Origin: JACKPD01 sp034003145
GTDB taxonomy: Bacteria > Spirochaetota > Spirochaetia > CADAEX01
Assembly: GCA_034003145.1 (NCBI GenBank)
Contig: JAVEZE010000010.1
Span: forward strand, 1 to 31,565
Length of the DNA: 31,565 nt
Direction of reading: 5' to 3'
Part shown: in pieces, positions 8,032-16,005 of the stretch
Layout of the letters: the number at the start of each line of letters is the position of its first letter
Numbering within the stretch: position 1 is the first letter of the stretch
Position numbers and translations under genes: made by a program
The notes under the pieces: generated by a model
Database searches by the model: none
Told to the model about the DNA's origin: nothing
What the model saw: the letters and a program-made list of their open reading frames with translations, nothing else

Positions 8032-8062
8032 GAATTTCACATAAAACCACATGGAGGAAATT

Positions 8063-9241
8063 ATGTTCAAAAGAATACTTGTTATAACTATTCTGTTTAT
8101 TATCCCGTTATCACTATTTGCCGGCGGCGGGAAAGAGGCAGCAGCACCTGAGCCGGTACAGAAAGCAGCTGCCGCAGCTCCGGCCGCTGAAGACTGGAAC
8201 GCTATCTATGAAGAAGCGAAAAAAGAGGGAAAGGTTGTAATATACTCTCTTTCATCAAGAATTTTTGATGCGGTAAAAGAGTTCAAGACACTTTATCCCG
8301 GAGTTGAAGTTGAAGCGGCTGACCTTCCGACAGATCAGCAGGTTGAGAAGCTTAAGAGGGAACAGGCTGCCGGCCTTTACAACGCAGATGTTCTCCTGCT
8401 TGCTGATGAAACATCTATCATGTTTGACTTTTTGAAAAAAGGGCTTGCAGAAAACTATGTTCCCTCAACTCTCATCGATGGTAAAAAAACATCAGACATC
8501 ATTCCTGAATATTACAGAAATCCAGTGCTTCTTCATTCAATAGAGGCAAAAGTTATATTTTATAACACAGACAGCTACACAGAAGCGCCGGTTGACAATC
8601 TCTGGGATTTTACAAGACCGGAATGGAAAGGAAAATTTCAGATGAAAGATCCGATGCAGGCTGCTGAAAATCTTAATTTCCTTCAGATGGTAGTAAAAAA
8701 TTCAGACGCCATGGCTAAGGCTTATGAAAAGGAATTCGGGTCAAAGCTTGTCCTTTCAAAAGGTATCGAGAACGCCGGATATGAATGGATTGACAGAATT
8801 GTTAAAAACGAGATTGTTTTAACCAACTCTGATGGAACTGTATCAAGCGCGGCAGGAGAACCTGGACAGAAAAACGCACCTCTTGGCCTATGTGTTGCCT
8901 CATCAAAAATAAGAGACAACGCGAAAGGGAAAAAACTTGCCATAGCATGGAATGTAGAGCCTAAATTCGGTATCTATAAAGGTAATTATATGCTGATGGC
9001 AAAAAACGCTCCCCATCCCAATGCATCAAAGCTTTTAATAAGATATATGCTTGGAGATGCTGAAGGCGGGAAAGGGATGAAACCTTTTTATGTTCCCGGA
9101 CAGTGGGCCGCAAGGTCAGATATTAAACCGCTTATAGATACTCCTCTTGAAGAAGTTACAAAACTCTCCTGGGGTATAGATACAGATTATGTCTACTATG
9201 ACGGTCTTAAAGTCCGAGACTTCTGGCTTTCACGTAAATAA
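8063..9241 (+). CDS. ABC transporter periplasmic solute-binding protein (family 1, Fbp/AfuA-like)
   Basis: The binding protein of an ABC importer, 392 aa. GGAGG at 8053-8057 fixes the start at ATG 8063; an upstream in-frame ATG at 8051 would bury this site. The signal peptide (MFKRILVITILFIIPLSLFA) is followed by AGGGKEAAA; there is no lipobox cysteine, so it is probably a soluble periplasmic protein. An Ala/Pro/Glu-rich spacer leads into the binding fold (WNAIYEEAKKEGKVVIYSLS, YNADVLLLADE, PEWKGKFQMKDP, NAPHPNASKLLIRYML), the pattern of the so-called iron(III)/thiamine/aminoethylphosphonate group. Substrate cannot be read from sequence; the RpiR and HAD genes downstream favour a phosphorylated sugar or similar organic phosphate over iron. 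Confidence 0.88.
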   Translation: MFKRILVITILFIIPLSLFAGGGKEAAAPEPVQKAAAAAPAAEDWNAIYEEAKKEGKVVIYSLSSRIFDAVKEFKTLYPGVEVEAADLPTDQQVEKLKREQAAGLYNADVLLLADETSIMFDFLKKGLAENYVPSTLIDGKKTSDIIPEYYRNPVLLHSIEAKVIFYNTDSYTEAPVDNLWDFTRPEWKGKFQMKDPMQAAENLNFLQMVVKNSDAMAKAYEKEFGSKLVLSKGIENAGYEWIDRIVKNEIVLTNSDGTVSSAAGEPGQKNAPLGLCVASSKIRDNAKGKKLAIAWNVEPKFGIYKGNYMLMAKNAPHPNASKLLIRYMLGDAEGGKGMKPFYVPGQWAARSDIKPLIDTPLEEVTKLSWGIDTDYVYYDGLKVRDFWLSRK

Positions 9242-9265
9242 TCAAGATCTGGAGGATTTAAGCTG

Positions 9266-11044
9266 ATGCAGCTAAAGCAAACTGCCTTGAAACTGAGAAA
9301 CGCAAAACCGGAAGTGCTGTGGGGTTGGCTGATTGCTCTCCTCCTTATGTTTCTGGTTCTAACCCCTGTACTGGTAATGGTTTTTAAATCATTTGTATTT
9401 GATGCCAACGGGCCAAGGATGGTAAGGGGCGCAGAAGAGGGGGCTTTTACATTATTTAACTGGGCAAGGACAACAACAGGCGAACTGTCTGGTCCGCTTC
9501 TATACCAGCCTGCCCTTAACAGCCTTGCAATTGCGGTAGGTATGACAGCTATTGCTCTTGTTATTGGATCACTTTTTGCCTGGATAGTTGTAAGGTCTGA
9601 TGTCCCGTGTAAGAGTTTTTTCTCGGTTGTCCTTATAATTCCGTATATTGTTCCTTCTTGGACTGTTGCCATGGCCTGGATAAGTATTTTCAAAAGCGAA
9701 CAGTATGGAGGGACACCCGGTTTTCTTAACGCTGTATTCGGCATAAATCCCCCGCAGTGGCTTATTTTCGGTTATATACCGATTGTTATTTCACTTGGAG
9801 TGCATTACGTTCCCTATTTTTTTATTATGATGAGGGGAGCGCTTGCGAATATTGACTCAAGGCTTGAAGAAAGCGCAGAGCTGCTTCAGGCTTCAAAACT
9901 TGAAATTATGATGAAAATAACCCTGCCCATGGTTCTTCCTGCTATCGGGGCGGGGTTTATTCTAACTTTCAGCAAAGGGCTTGGGGAGTTTGGGACTCAG
10001 GCTTTTCTTGGCCTTCCGATAAGGTATTATACCTTTTCAACAAGAATCTATTCCGCGCTTACCAATCAGCTTTACGGCGAAGGATATGTTCTTGCCCTTA
10101 TTCTTATTATCACGACTACTTTTATTGTTATTCTCAATCAGATGGTAATAGGGACAAGAAAAAGGTATGTGACAATCAGCGGCAAGGGTTCGGTCAAAAA
10201 GCAGATAGAACTTGGAAAATGGCGGATGCCGATGACTGTCATTATTTTTGCCTTTATAATTATTTTTGTTTTCGGCCCGCTCCTTCTTCTGGGAATTCAG
10301 ACTGTGATGGAGACTGAAGGGGTCTATTCTCTTGATAATTTTACGCTGCATTACTGGTTTGGCGGATCTGACCCTGATATCGCAATGGGGCAGCCTGGTA
10401 TTTTTCAAAATTCAGTAATTATGGATGCTATCTGGAACTCGCTCAGGCTGGCAGGCGCAACTGCCTTGATCAGCGGTGTTGTCGGAATCCTTATAGGGTA
10501 TACCGTAGTCAAGGGAAGAAAAACCATTCTTGCCAAACTTATAGAAAACCTTACCTTTGCTCCCTACCTTATTCCAGGTGTGGCATTCGGCGGTATCTAT
10601 CTTACAATGTTTGCAAAAAATTTCGGTCCCATACCCAGTCTTTACGGCACATTCGCCCTGCTTGTAATTGTATGTATTGTAAAGCACCTTCCGTTTTCTT
10701 CATCAGCAGGTATTACTGCCATGCATCAGATTGACCCCTCGCTTGAGGAAGTCGCGGTTGTCCACGGAATCGGATGGGGTACAAGGTTCAGAAAGATTAT
10801 TTTTCCCTTGGCAAAGGGGGGTGTCCTTTCCGCGATGCTTTTGAATTTTATAACAACAATGAGAACGCTTGATCTTGTTATTCTGCTTGTGACTCCCAAT
10901 ACCACACTTATGACTTCTGTTATTTTCAGGTATACGCAGCAGGGTTTTCTTCAGCATTCTTATGGAGTCATGCTTTTAATAATATTTATAGTAATTTCCG
11001 GCCACCTGATACTTTCGAAGATTGGCGGGAAGGTTGAACTTTGA
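9266..11044 (+). CDS. ABC transporter permease, two fused membrane units (FbpB-like)
   Basis: A 592 aa inner-membrane permease with two BPD_transp_1 units in one chain, about 12 hydrophobic segments in all. Each half carries an EAA-type loop that contacts the ATPase: LEESAELLQASKLEIMMKIT with LPMVLPAIGAGF in the first, LEEVAVVHGIGWGTRFRKII with FPLAKGGVLSAM in the second. Such fused permeases are typical of the Fbp/Afu/phosphonate importer class. GGAGG at 9251-9255 precedes the ATG at 9266; it lies 24 nt after the binding-protein gene. It works with the binding protein and the ATPase encoded on either side. Confidence 0.93.
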   Translation: MQLKQTALKLRNAKPEVLWGWLIALLLMFLVLTPVLVMVFKSFVFDANGPRMVRGAEEGAFTLFNWARTTTGELSGPLLYQPALNSLAIAVGMTAIALVIGSLFAWIVVRSDVPCKSFFSVVLIIPYIVPSWTVAMAWISIFKSEQYGGTPGFLNAVFGINPPQWLIFGYIPIVISLGVHYVPYFFIMMRGALANIDSRLEESAELLQASKLEIMMKITLPMVLPAIGAGFILTFSKGLGEFGTQAFLGLPIRYYTFSTRIYSALTNQLYGEGYVLALILIITTTFIVILNQMVIGTRKRYVTISGKGSVKKQIELGKWRMPMTVIIFAFIIIFVFGPLLLLGIQTVMETEGVYSLDNFTLHYWFGGSDPDIAMGQPGIFQNSVIMDAIWNSLRLAGATALISGVVGILIGYTVVKGRKTILAKLIENLTFAPYLIPGVAFGGIYLTMFAKNFGPIPSLYGTFALLVIVCIVKHLPFSSSAGITAMHQIDPSLEEVAVVHGIGWGTRFRKIIFPLAKGGVLSAMLLNFITTMRTLDLVILLVTPNTTLMTSVIFRYTQQGFLQHSYGVMLLIIFIVISGHLILSKIGGKVEL

Positions 11045-11057
11045 GAAGGAGACGAAG

Positions 11058-12176
11058 ATGAGCTTTATCCGCTTTAAAAAACTTGTAAAGGAATACAACG
11101 GTATTCCCGCTGTCAAAGAGATTGATCTTGAAATAAAAGAGGGTGAATTTGTAACATTTCTGGGCCCGTCCGGGTGCGGAAAAACGACTACGCTCCGGTG
11201 CCTTTCAGGCCTTGAGACTCCGGAGAACGGTGAAATCTGGGTTGGAGATAAATGCCTTTTTTCAAAAAAAGAAGGGATCAATGTTCCTGCTGGAAACAGG
11301 GGGCTTGGCCTTGTTTTTCAGAATTACGCTCTGTGGCCTCATATGACAGTTGAGCAGAACATTGCTTTCGGCCTCAGGAAAATGAAGGTACCGGATAATA
11401 TAAAAAAAGAGAAAATTGTAAATGTTCTTAATGCAATGGGGTTGCAGAAATTCGGTTACCGTTATCCCCATGAACTTTCAGGCGGGCAGCAGCAGAGGGT
11501 AGCGCTCGCGAGAATGGTTGTCAATGAACCGGGGATTCTGCTCTTTGACGAGCCTCTTTCAAACCTTGATGCCAAACTGAGAATGAAATTAAGGTCAGAA
11601 CTGAAAAGGCTTCACAGAACCCTTGGCGCGACAAGCATCTATGTAACACATGATCAGGTTGAGGCACTTGCCCTATCTGATAAAATAATCGTAATGAAAG
11701 AAGGTGAGATCGAGCAGATCGGCACTCCGTATGAGGTTTATCATGAACCGGTCAATATCTTTGTCGCAGATTTCATGGGTAATCCTGAAACAAATCTTTT
11801 AAATGGAAAAATTAAAACCGCAGGGGAGCAGCACTATTTTGTTTTTGACGATGATAATGAAAGCACCATTCTGCTCAGCGGCCGCGCTGATGGAGTTTCC
11901 GAAGGAAAAGAGATAACTATCAATACACGGCCTGAAGATATAATCATTAATCAGACAGATGACGGAGGAACTTTCTATGTCTATTCTATCCAGCCTATGG
12001 GCTCGGAAATGCTGATTCATATTAAATCAAAAAAAGGCGGTATTGACGTAATAGCCAAAGGGCCTGAAGATGATTATCTTGCAATTAAACTGGAGCAGAA
12101 TGTTTTGCTTAAATTTAAAAGAGGCAATATCTTTGACAGGAAAACGGGTGAATCAGTCTGTTCTTTCAAGGGGTAA
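11058..12176 (+). CDS. ABC transporter ATP-binding protein (CUT1/Fbp-type, with TOBE domain)
   Basis: The ATPase of the importer, 372 aa. The start is ATG 11058 behind AAGGAGA (11046-11052); an earlier in-frame ATG at 11022 lies inside the permease gene and has no such site. Walker A is GPSGCGKTT, the signature is LSGGQQQRVALARM, Walker B is ILLFDEPLSNLDAK, and the switch His is in YVTHDQVEALALSD. The chain continues into a C-terminal TOBE-like region (about 240-372) of the kind that binds regulators or substrate in this transporter class. It lies 13 nt after the permease gene; the operon continues into rpiR. Confidence 0.94.
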   Translation: MSFIRFKKLVKEYNGIPAVKEIDLEIKEGEFVTFLGPSGCGKTTTLRCLSGLETPENGEIWVGDKCLFSKKEGINVPAGNRGLGLVFQNYALWPHMTVEQNIAFGLRKMKVPDNIKKEKIVNVLNAMGLQKFGYRYPHELSGGQQQRVALARMVVNEPGILLFDEPLSNLDAKLRMKLRSELKRLHRTLGATSIYVTHDQVEALALSDKIIVMKEGEIEQIGTPYEVYHEPVNIFVADFMGNPETNLLNGKIKTAGEQHYFVFDDDNESTILLSGRADGVSEGKEITINTRPEDIIINQTDDGGTFYVYSIQPMGSEMLIHIKSKKGGIDVIAKGPEDDYLAIKLEQNVLLKFKRGNIFDRKTGESVCSFKG

Positions 12177-12179
12177 AAA

Positions 12180-13052
12180 TTGCAGGAGAATTGTTATCAG
12201 CAGATACTTGATATATACAGCAGCTTACCTAAACAGCAGAAAAAAATCGCTGATTTTATTCTCACAAATATATCTGAAGTAATCTATTTCCCTGTGGCAA
12301 GGATTTCGCAGGAAATAGGGGTAAGCAATGCATCTGTCGTAAGGTTTGCCAAACTCCTTGGCTTTGAAGGATTTCCTGAATTCAGGGAAGATTTATTTAA
12401 ATATTACAAGGAAATGTTTTCTCCCAGCGAAAGGGTAAAACAGCTTATAAAGGATTTTGACGATACAGAAATAAATTACCGCAGCATTACCGAGAAGGAA
12501 ATTCATTACCTGCAAAAATCAATAACAGCAATTGATGAGGCAAGATTTCTCGGGACAGTAGATCTTATCTGCAGAGCCAGGAAAGTGCATATACTTGGGA
12601 CAGGCCCCAATCAAATGCTCGGGCTTCATCTGGCATACCGGCTCAGGCGTTTTAAGATAGATGTATTTCATCACAGATCAGGTGATATGAGAATGCTTGA
12701 TGAGCTGCTTTCGCTTGAGGAAAGCGATCTCGGGATAGCGTATAATTTTTACAGGACTGCTGATGAATTGAAAGTTTTTATAAATGTCATGAAAAGAAAC
12801 AAGGTACCTGTTGTCCTGATAACAGATATCATGACTCCCATGATAATAAAAGACTGCGAATATGTTCTTTGCGCCGAAAGGGGGCCTCATGGGGCGTTCC
12901 ACTCTCCCCTGGTTCCAATGGCTGTAACAAACGCACTGCTGATCGGTGTTGCCCATAAGCTTGACAAGAAAGCGCTTGAGGCTCTTGATCTGCTTGAAAC
13001 CTACAGACAGGATTATTACTTCAAAACCGGGAGCGTAAAAAATGAAACCTGA
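12180..13052 (+). CDS. RpiR/MurR-family transcriptional regulator with SIS domain
   Basis: A 290 aa DNA-binding regulator. The N-terminal HTH_6 domain (about 1-80) has KQQKKIADFILTNISEVIYF and ASVVRFAKLLGFEGFPEFRE, the family signature. A SIS phosphosugar-binding domain (about 110-270) follows with VHILGTGPNQMLGLHLAYRL, where this family usually has a Gly-Ser-rich loop, and VPVVLITD. The start is a TTG at 12180, chosen because AGGGG (12169-12173) lies 6 nt upstream and no better in-frame start exists. It lies just after the ATPase gene and overlaps the HAD gene by 11 nt. Family members sense sugar phosphates, so it probably regulates this operon in response to the imported solute or a product of it. 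Confidence 0.88.
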   Translation: MQENCYQQILDIYSSLPKQQKKIADFILTNISEVIYFPVARISQEIGVSNASVVRFAKLLGFEGFPEFREDLFKYYKEMFSPSERVKQLIKDFDDTEINYRSITEKEIHYLQKSITAIDEARFLGTVDLICRARKVHILGTGPNQMLGLHLAYRLRRFKIDVFHHRSGDMRMLDELLSLEESDLGIAYNFYRTADELKVFINVMKRNKVPVVLITDIMTPMIIKDCEYVLCAERGPHGAFHSPLVPMAVTNALLIGVAHKLDKKALEALDLLETYRQDYYFKTGSVKNET

Positions 13053-13785
13053 AATGATTTTTTTTGATATGGGAGGGACAATTGATCTTTATCCCAATAA
13101 TGAAAAGTGTGTGGCTGACGCGTGCGCGAAAATGAAAATAATTCTGGAAGAGTCTGGCGCAGAACAGATTTCCGGATTGAGTGAAAGAGAATTCCGCGAA
13201 ACTGTTCTAAAAGGGCTTAAAAAATATACAAGCTGGAGAACAGTGGATTTTATCGAGCTGTCACCTGAAAAACTGTTCAGTGAATTTATACTTGAGGGAT
13301 ATGGTGTTGATGATGGGATAATAAATAGTGTTGCAGAGGATCTTGCGTTTCTGATTGATACCGGTTTTTTCAACAGATATCCGCGTCCTGAGGCGGCTGA
13401 AGTACTTAATGCAATAAGGGATAAAGGGATCCGGATGGGGATAATAAGCAATGTAATGAGCCGGGGGCAGGTTGGATATTGTCTTGATAAATACGGGCTG
13501 TCAGAGTTCTTTGATCCTGTCGTCCTTTCTTCTGTATTCGGCAAAAGAAAACCGCATCCTGATATTTTCCACCATGCCTGCGAACTGGCAGGGGTATCGC
13601 CTTCAGACATTATCTATGTAGGCAACAGCCTGATAAAGGATATAGGAGGGGCGCAGAAAGCAGGAGTCGGAGTTACCGTGTTTATTGATTATTTTGAAAA
13701 TTCTCCAGATGATAAAGGACCGGTTCCTGACTACAGCATAAAGGATTTAAGGGAGCTTCTTCCCGTGCTTGAGAGTGTCAGGTGA
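13042..13785 (+). CDS. HAD-superfamily hydrolase with DxGGT motif I
   Basis: A 247 aa HAD-fold protein with a helical cap. Motif I is FFDMGGTID with the nucleophile Asp9, but the usual second Asp is Gly11. Motif II is GIISN (Ser136), motif III is Lys170 in KRKPHPDIF, and motif IV is GNSLIKDIGGAQKAG with Asp200. The GGT form of motif I occurs in many HAD hydrolases of unknown substrate, and phosphatase activity is less certain without the acid/base Asp. GGGAG precedes the ATG within the end of rpiR. It is the last gene of the transporter operon, and a role in processing the imported phosphorylated compound is inferred. Confidence 0.85.
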   Translation: MKPEMIFFDMGGTIDLYPNNEKCVADACAKMKIILEESGAEQISGLSEREFRETVLKGLKKYTSWRTVDFIELSPEKLFSEFILEGYGVDDGIINSVAEDLAFLIDTGFFNRYPRPEAAEVLNAIRDKGIRMGIISNVMSRGQVGYCLDKYGLSEFFDPVVLSSVFGKRKPHPDIFHHACELAGVSPSDIIYVGNSLIKDIGGAQKAGVGVTVFIDYFENSPDDKGPVPDYSIKDLRELLPVLESVR

Positions 13786-13823
13786 TTGTTTCAGCTGTTT
13801 ACCTGAGAAACCACTTGAAAAAA

Positions 13824-13837
13824 TCAGGGTTCCCTGA
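13824..13837. repeat. Short perfect inverted repeat (TCAGGG/CCCTGA)
   Basis: TCAGGG, TT and CCCTGA form a perfect palindrome after the HAD gene. Read on the minus strand it is followed by a T-run, but no minus-strand gene ends here; on the plus strand it is followed by A residues. It could act as a weak structure at the end of the transporter transcript or as an operator near the promoter at 13859. Function is unknown. Confidence 0.35.
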
Positions 13838-13858
13838 AAAAGATTGGATAATAAAAAA

Positions 13859-13887
13859 TTGTTAAATACATAAATGCGGGTTATAAT
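13859..13887 (+). promoter_or_regulatory. Promoter of the Cache sensor kinase gene
   Basis: TTGTTA (13859-13864), a 17-nt spacer and a perfect TATAAT (13882-13887). Transcription would begin near 13894, about 29 nt ahead of the TTG start at 13923. It suggests the sensor kinase is transcribed apart from the transporter operon. Confidence 0.55.
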
Positions 13888-13922
13888 GAATCAGCAAAAA
13901 CTGTTTCCGGACAGGCATTTAT

Positions 13923-14999
13923 TTGAAAAATATTCTTAAAAGCCTTAATTCAACATTTCTCCTTTCTTTGACTGTAATTTCAATCCTTTCGATAATTTTG
14001 ATTTATTCATCCCTTGTAGCAGGGGAAATCAGCAGCAGAAGCAAGGAAATAGCTGAATACGCGATAGATACAAAATCTGAAAGGATTTCTGAAATTAAGA
14101 AAACAATTGACACTCTTACCTCTTTTATTTATTACAATTTCAGGAATAAGGAAACATCTTTACTGCAAAACTGCAGAGACAGGCTTCAGGCACTCTCAAA
14201 TTATTGCTCATTCACACCTGGTAAATCTTCGATATGCGATCAGTCAAAAATATTCGGTAAAGATTTTATAATTTTTGAAAACTATGTCGATTATTTTATA
14301 TCGGATTTTTCCGGAAATATTTTATTTACTGCTTCCTCTTCCATCACCCCATCTGTATCAGGCAGCGTTTTACAGTCTGATGAAAACCTGAAAAATCAGA
14401 TTAATAAACAATGGAGATCAAATTTATCAACAAGAAATATTGAACTTCATGATGATGCGGGATTTCTTTATCAGAACAATTTTCTTTTTATCAAAAACGA
14501 TAAACGCAAATTTTATTTTGTATACTACCTTGATAAACCCTCTCTTTACAGTAATATTGCCTCAGAAATATTCAGAAGTCTCTTCGATGATTTGTCGGAT
14601 CAAATCAATTTTTTTGCTGGAACTATTGAGGGGGTAAGCCTTGCAGGGCCTGAGATGGGGCGCAACATGATTCTTGATCCCACCGGCAACAGCGCTGAGG
14701 TTGTCAAAAGTCTTATCGCAAAAGCCCAATCAGGCGGGGGTATTGTTGAATACCGGATGCCTCCTGTTGAGGGGGCAGAAGACGAGGAAGGGACAGTGAA
14801 GATGAGTTACGTGACTGCTCTTCCTTTGGCAGGCGCTTATGTCGGAAGCGGTGTTTATCTTGAAGATATCGAAAGAGAGCTCGGGAAAAAGAGAAAAGAG
14901 CTTGCCAGGATTATATTCTCAGATCTTGAGGAGGAGCTTGTTATTGCCTTGTTTGCAAGCCTTTTTATAGTTTTAGCAGCTGTTTTCATCAGAGCCTGA
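13923..14999 (+). CDS. Membrane sensor half of a Cache-type histidine kinase (frame ends early)
   Basis: A 358 aa reading frame from a TTG start (ACAGG about 10 nt upstream). It has one transmembrane segment (about 12-34), a large extracytoplasmic region with a Cache-like end (VKMSYVTALPLAGAYVGSGVYLEDIERELG), and a second transmembrane segment right at the C-terminus (LVIALFASLFIVLAAVFI). The TGA at 14997 falls directly after that segment. The next reading frame (-1) continues at once with linker sequence (SLIKKDISEFLEFFRNAAEK and on to NFSEFRQIAESANMM) that normally joins such a Cache sensor to its output domain. The gene is therefore best read as the 5' part of a frameshifted sensor kinase, 13923-15862. 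Ligand unknown. Confidence 0.75.
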   Translation: MKNILKSLNSTFLLSLTVISILSIILIYSSLVAGEISSRSKEIAEYAIDTKSERISEIKKTIDTLTSFIYYNFRNKETSLLQNCRDRLQALSNYCSFTPGKSSICDQSKIFGKDFIIFENYVDYFISDFSGNILFTASSSITPSVSGSVLQSDENLKNQINKQWRSNLSTRNIELHDDAGFLYQNNFLFIKNDKRKFYFVYYLDKPSLYSNIASEIFRSLFDDLSDQINFFAGTIEGVSLAGPEMGRNMILDPTGNSAEVVKSLIAKAQSGGGIVEYRMPPVEGAEDEEGTVKMSYVTALPLAGAYVGSGVYLEDIERELGKKRKELARIIFSDLEEELVIALFASLFIVLAAVFIRA

Positions 15000-15076
15000 T
15001 TAAAAAGGATATATCGGAATTTCTTGAGTTTTTCAGAAATGCTGCGGAAAAGGATATTTCAATTGATCCGGAAAAG

Positions 15077-15862
15077 GTGAATTTCAGCGAATTCAGGCAG
15101 ATAGCTGAATCTGCAAACATGATGATAATCAGCAAGAAAAAGCTCCACGATCTTATGCTTAAAAACCATCTCGATACTTCCGTTATGCGCCTTGCCGGAG
15201 GGTTTGCCCACGAATTCAATAACCAGCTTATGGGTATTTCAGGATATGCTGAGCTTCTTCCGGGGGAACGCGACAGAAAAAAGAGGGAAGAGTATCAGAA
15301 AAGGATTATTCTTGGGGTTGAAAAATCCCGGGAGCTTGTTGACTCTCTTCTTTCCTATGCCCGCAGGGATACAAAAAAATCTGAAAGAGTGGATATCGGT
15401 GAATTAGTCAAAAAATGCGTTAAAATGGTGGATTTGAACTTCAGCAAGTCTATTAAAACAGGAATTGAGATAGCATCCAGCCGCGCTATTGTTATAGGCG
15501 ACAGGGAAGAGCTTTTGAAAATGCTGATGAATGTATGCCTGAATGCGGTTGATGCGCTCCCTGACGGGGGTGAGATATTTATCCGCACTTCTGACAGGAT
15601 AAACCGGGATGGGAATATGCATATCCTGGTTTCAGTTTCAGACAACGGGGAAGGGATAGACCCAACCATCCGGGAAACAGTATTTGAGCCGTTTTTTTCT
15701 ACCCGTGATAAGAGCTACAACTCCGGTATGGGACTTGCTGCTTCTGCCGGTATTGCGGGGAGCCACGGCGGAAGTATCTGGTTTGAACCGGCCAAAGGGA
15801 GCGGAACAGTTTTTTATATATCACTTCCCGCGGCAGATCAGGAGATTAAGGAGCAGCAGTAA
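15077..15862 (+). CDS. Histidine kinase half of the frameshifted Cache sensor kinase
   Basis: HisKA and HATPase_c domains. From a GTG at 15077 (261 aa) the phosphoacceptor is His45 in MRLAGGFAHEFNNQLMGISG. The N-box is MLMNVCLNAVDALPDGG, the G1 box is VSDNGEGIDP, the F-box is VFEPFFSTRDK, and the G2 box is GMGLAASAGIAGSHGG, so the catalytic parts are intact. The frame is open upstream to 14933 and coding-like from 14993, but no ribosome site precedes the GTG, so independent translation is doubtful. Without the shift it would be the cytoplasmic part of the protein encoded from 13923. No response regulator gene is adjacent. Confidence 0.75.
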   Translation: MNFSEFRQIAESANMMIISKKKLHDLMLKNHLDTSVMRLAGGFAHEFNNQLMGISGYAELLPGERDRKKREEYQKRIILGVEKSRELVDSLLSYARRDTKKSERVDIGELVKKCVKMVDLNFSKSIKTGIEIASSRAIVIGDREELLKMLMNVCLNAVDALPDGGEIFIRTSDRINRDGNMHILVSVSDNGEGIDPTIRETVFEPFFSTRDKSYNSGMGLAASAGIAGSHGGSIWFEPAKGSGTVFYISLPAADQEIKEQQ

Positions 15863-15895
15863 AACCCTTAAGATCCCAGGCTGGTTTGAAACAGG

Positions 15896-15977
15896 GCTGA
15901 GGCAAGCTTTAGGCAAGGCGCGGTTTTTACAAAGCTGAGAAAAGGCTGTCACAATGCTGTCATAATGCTGAGACAAG
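15896..15977. repeat. 11-bp tandem repeat array in the gap behind the split kinase gene
   Basis: Four contiguous 11-nt units fill 15934-15977: GCTGAGAAAAG, GCTGTCACAAT, GCTGTCATAAT and GCTGAGACAAG. A further copy GCTGAGGCAAG lies at 15896-15906 and a decayed one (GCTTTAGGCAAG) at 15906-15917. The consensus is about GCTGWSAMAAK. The array lies between two convergent genes, so it is in the 3' ends of both transcripts. The unit equals roughly one helical turn. Function is unknown. Confidence 0.6.
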
Positions 15978-15983
15978 GCTTAT

Positions 15984-15999
15984 AAAAACAGGGGTTTTT
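15984..15999. terminator. Weak bidirectional terminator-like hairpin
   Basis: AAAAAC, AGGG and GTTTTT form a 6-bp AT-rich stem with a 4-nt loop, between the convergent split kinase gene and the NUDIX gene. On the plus strand a run of five T ends the stem. The stem is short and poor in GC, so the call is tentative. Confidence 0.3.
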
Positions 16000-16005
16000 C
16001 AAACT

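Noticed and set aside
8051..8062. Upstream ATG as start of the binding-protein gene.
   Set aside because: It contains the GGAGG that serves the ATG at 8063, and would add four residues before a perfect signal peptide.
9196..9744. A 182-codon minus-strand ORF under the start of the permease gene.
   Set aside because: The permease frame has clear membrane segments, a GGAGG site and family motifs. The antisense product has no recognisable domain and no ribosome site.
11022..11057. Upstream ATG as start of the ABC ATPase gene.
   Set aside because: It lies within the end of the permease gene without a ribosome site; AAGGAGA just before 11058 marks the real start.
11799..12020. A small minus-strand ORF in the ATPase gene, and many similar antisense ORFs elsewhere (for example 19057-19401, 21201-21620 and 24963-25355).
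   Set aside because: All are shadows of well-identified genes, without start signals or domains.
14933..14999. Programmed -1 ribosomal frameshift joining the two kinase halves.
   Set aside because: No XXXYYYZ slippery heptamer in the right phase was found in the only stretch where both frames are open. A mutation or sequence error is simpler.
15896..15977. The 11-bp repeats as a CRISPR array.
   Set aside because: Units are far too short, abut without spacers, and no cas genes are present.
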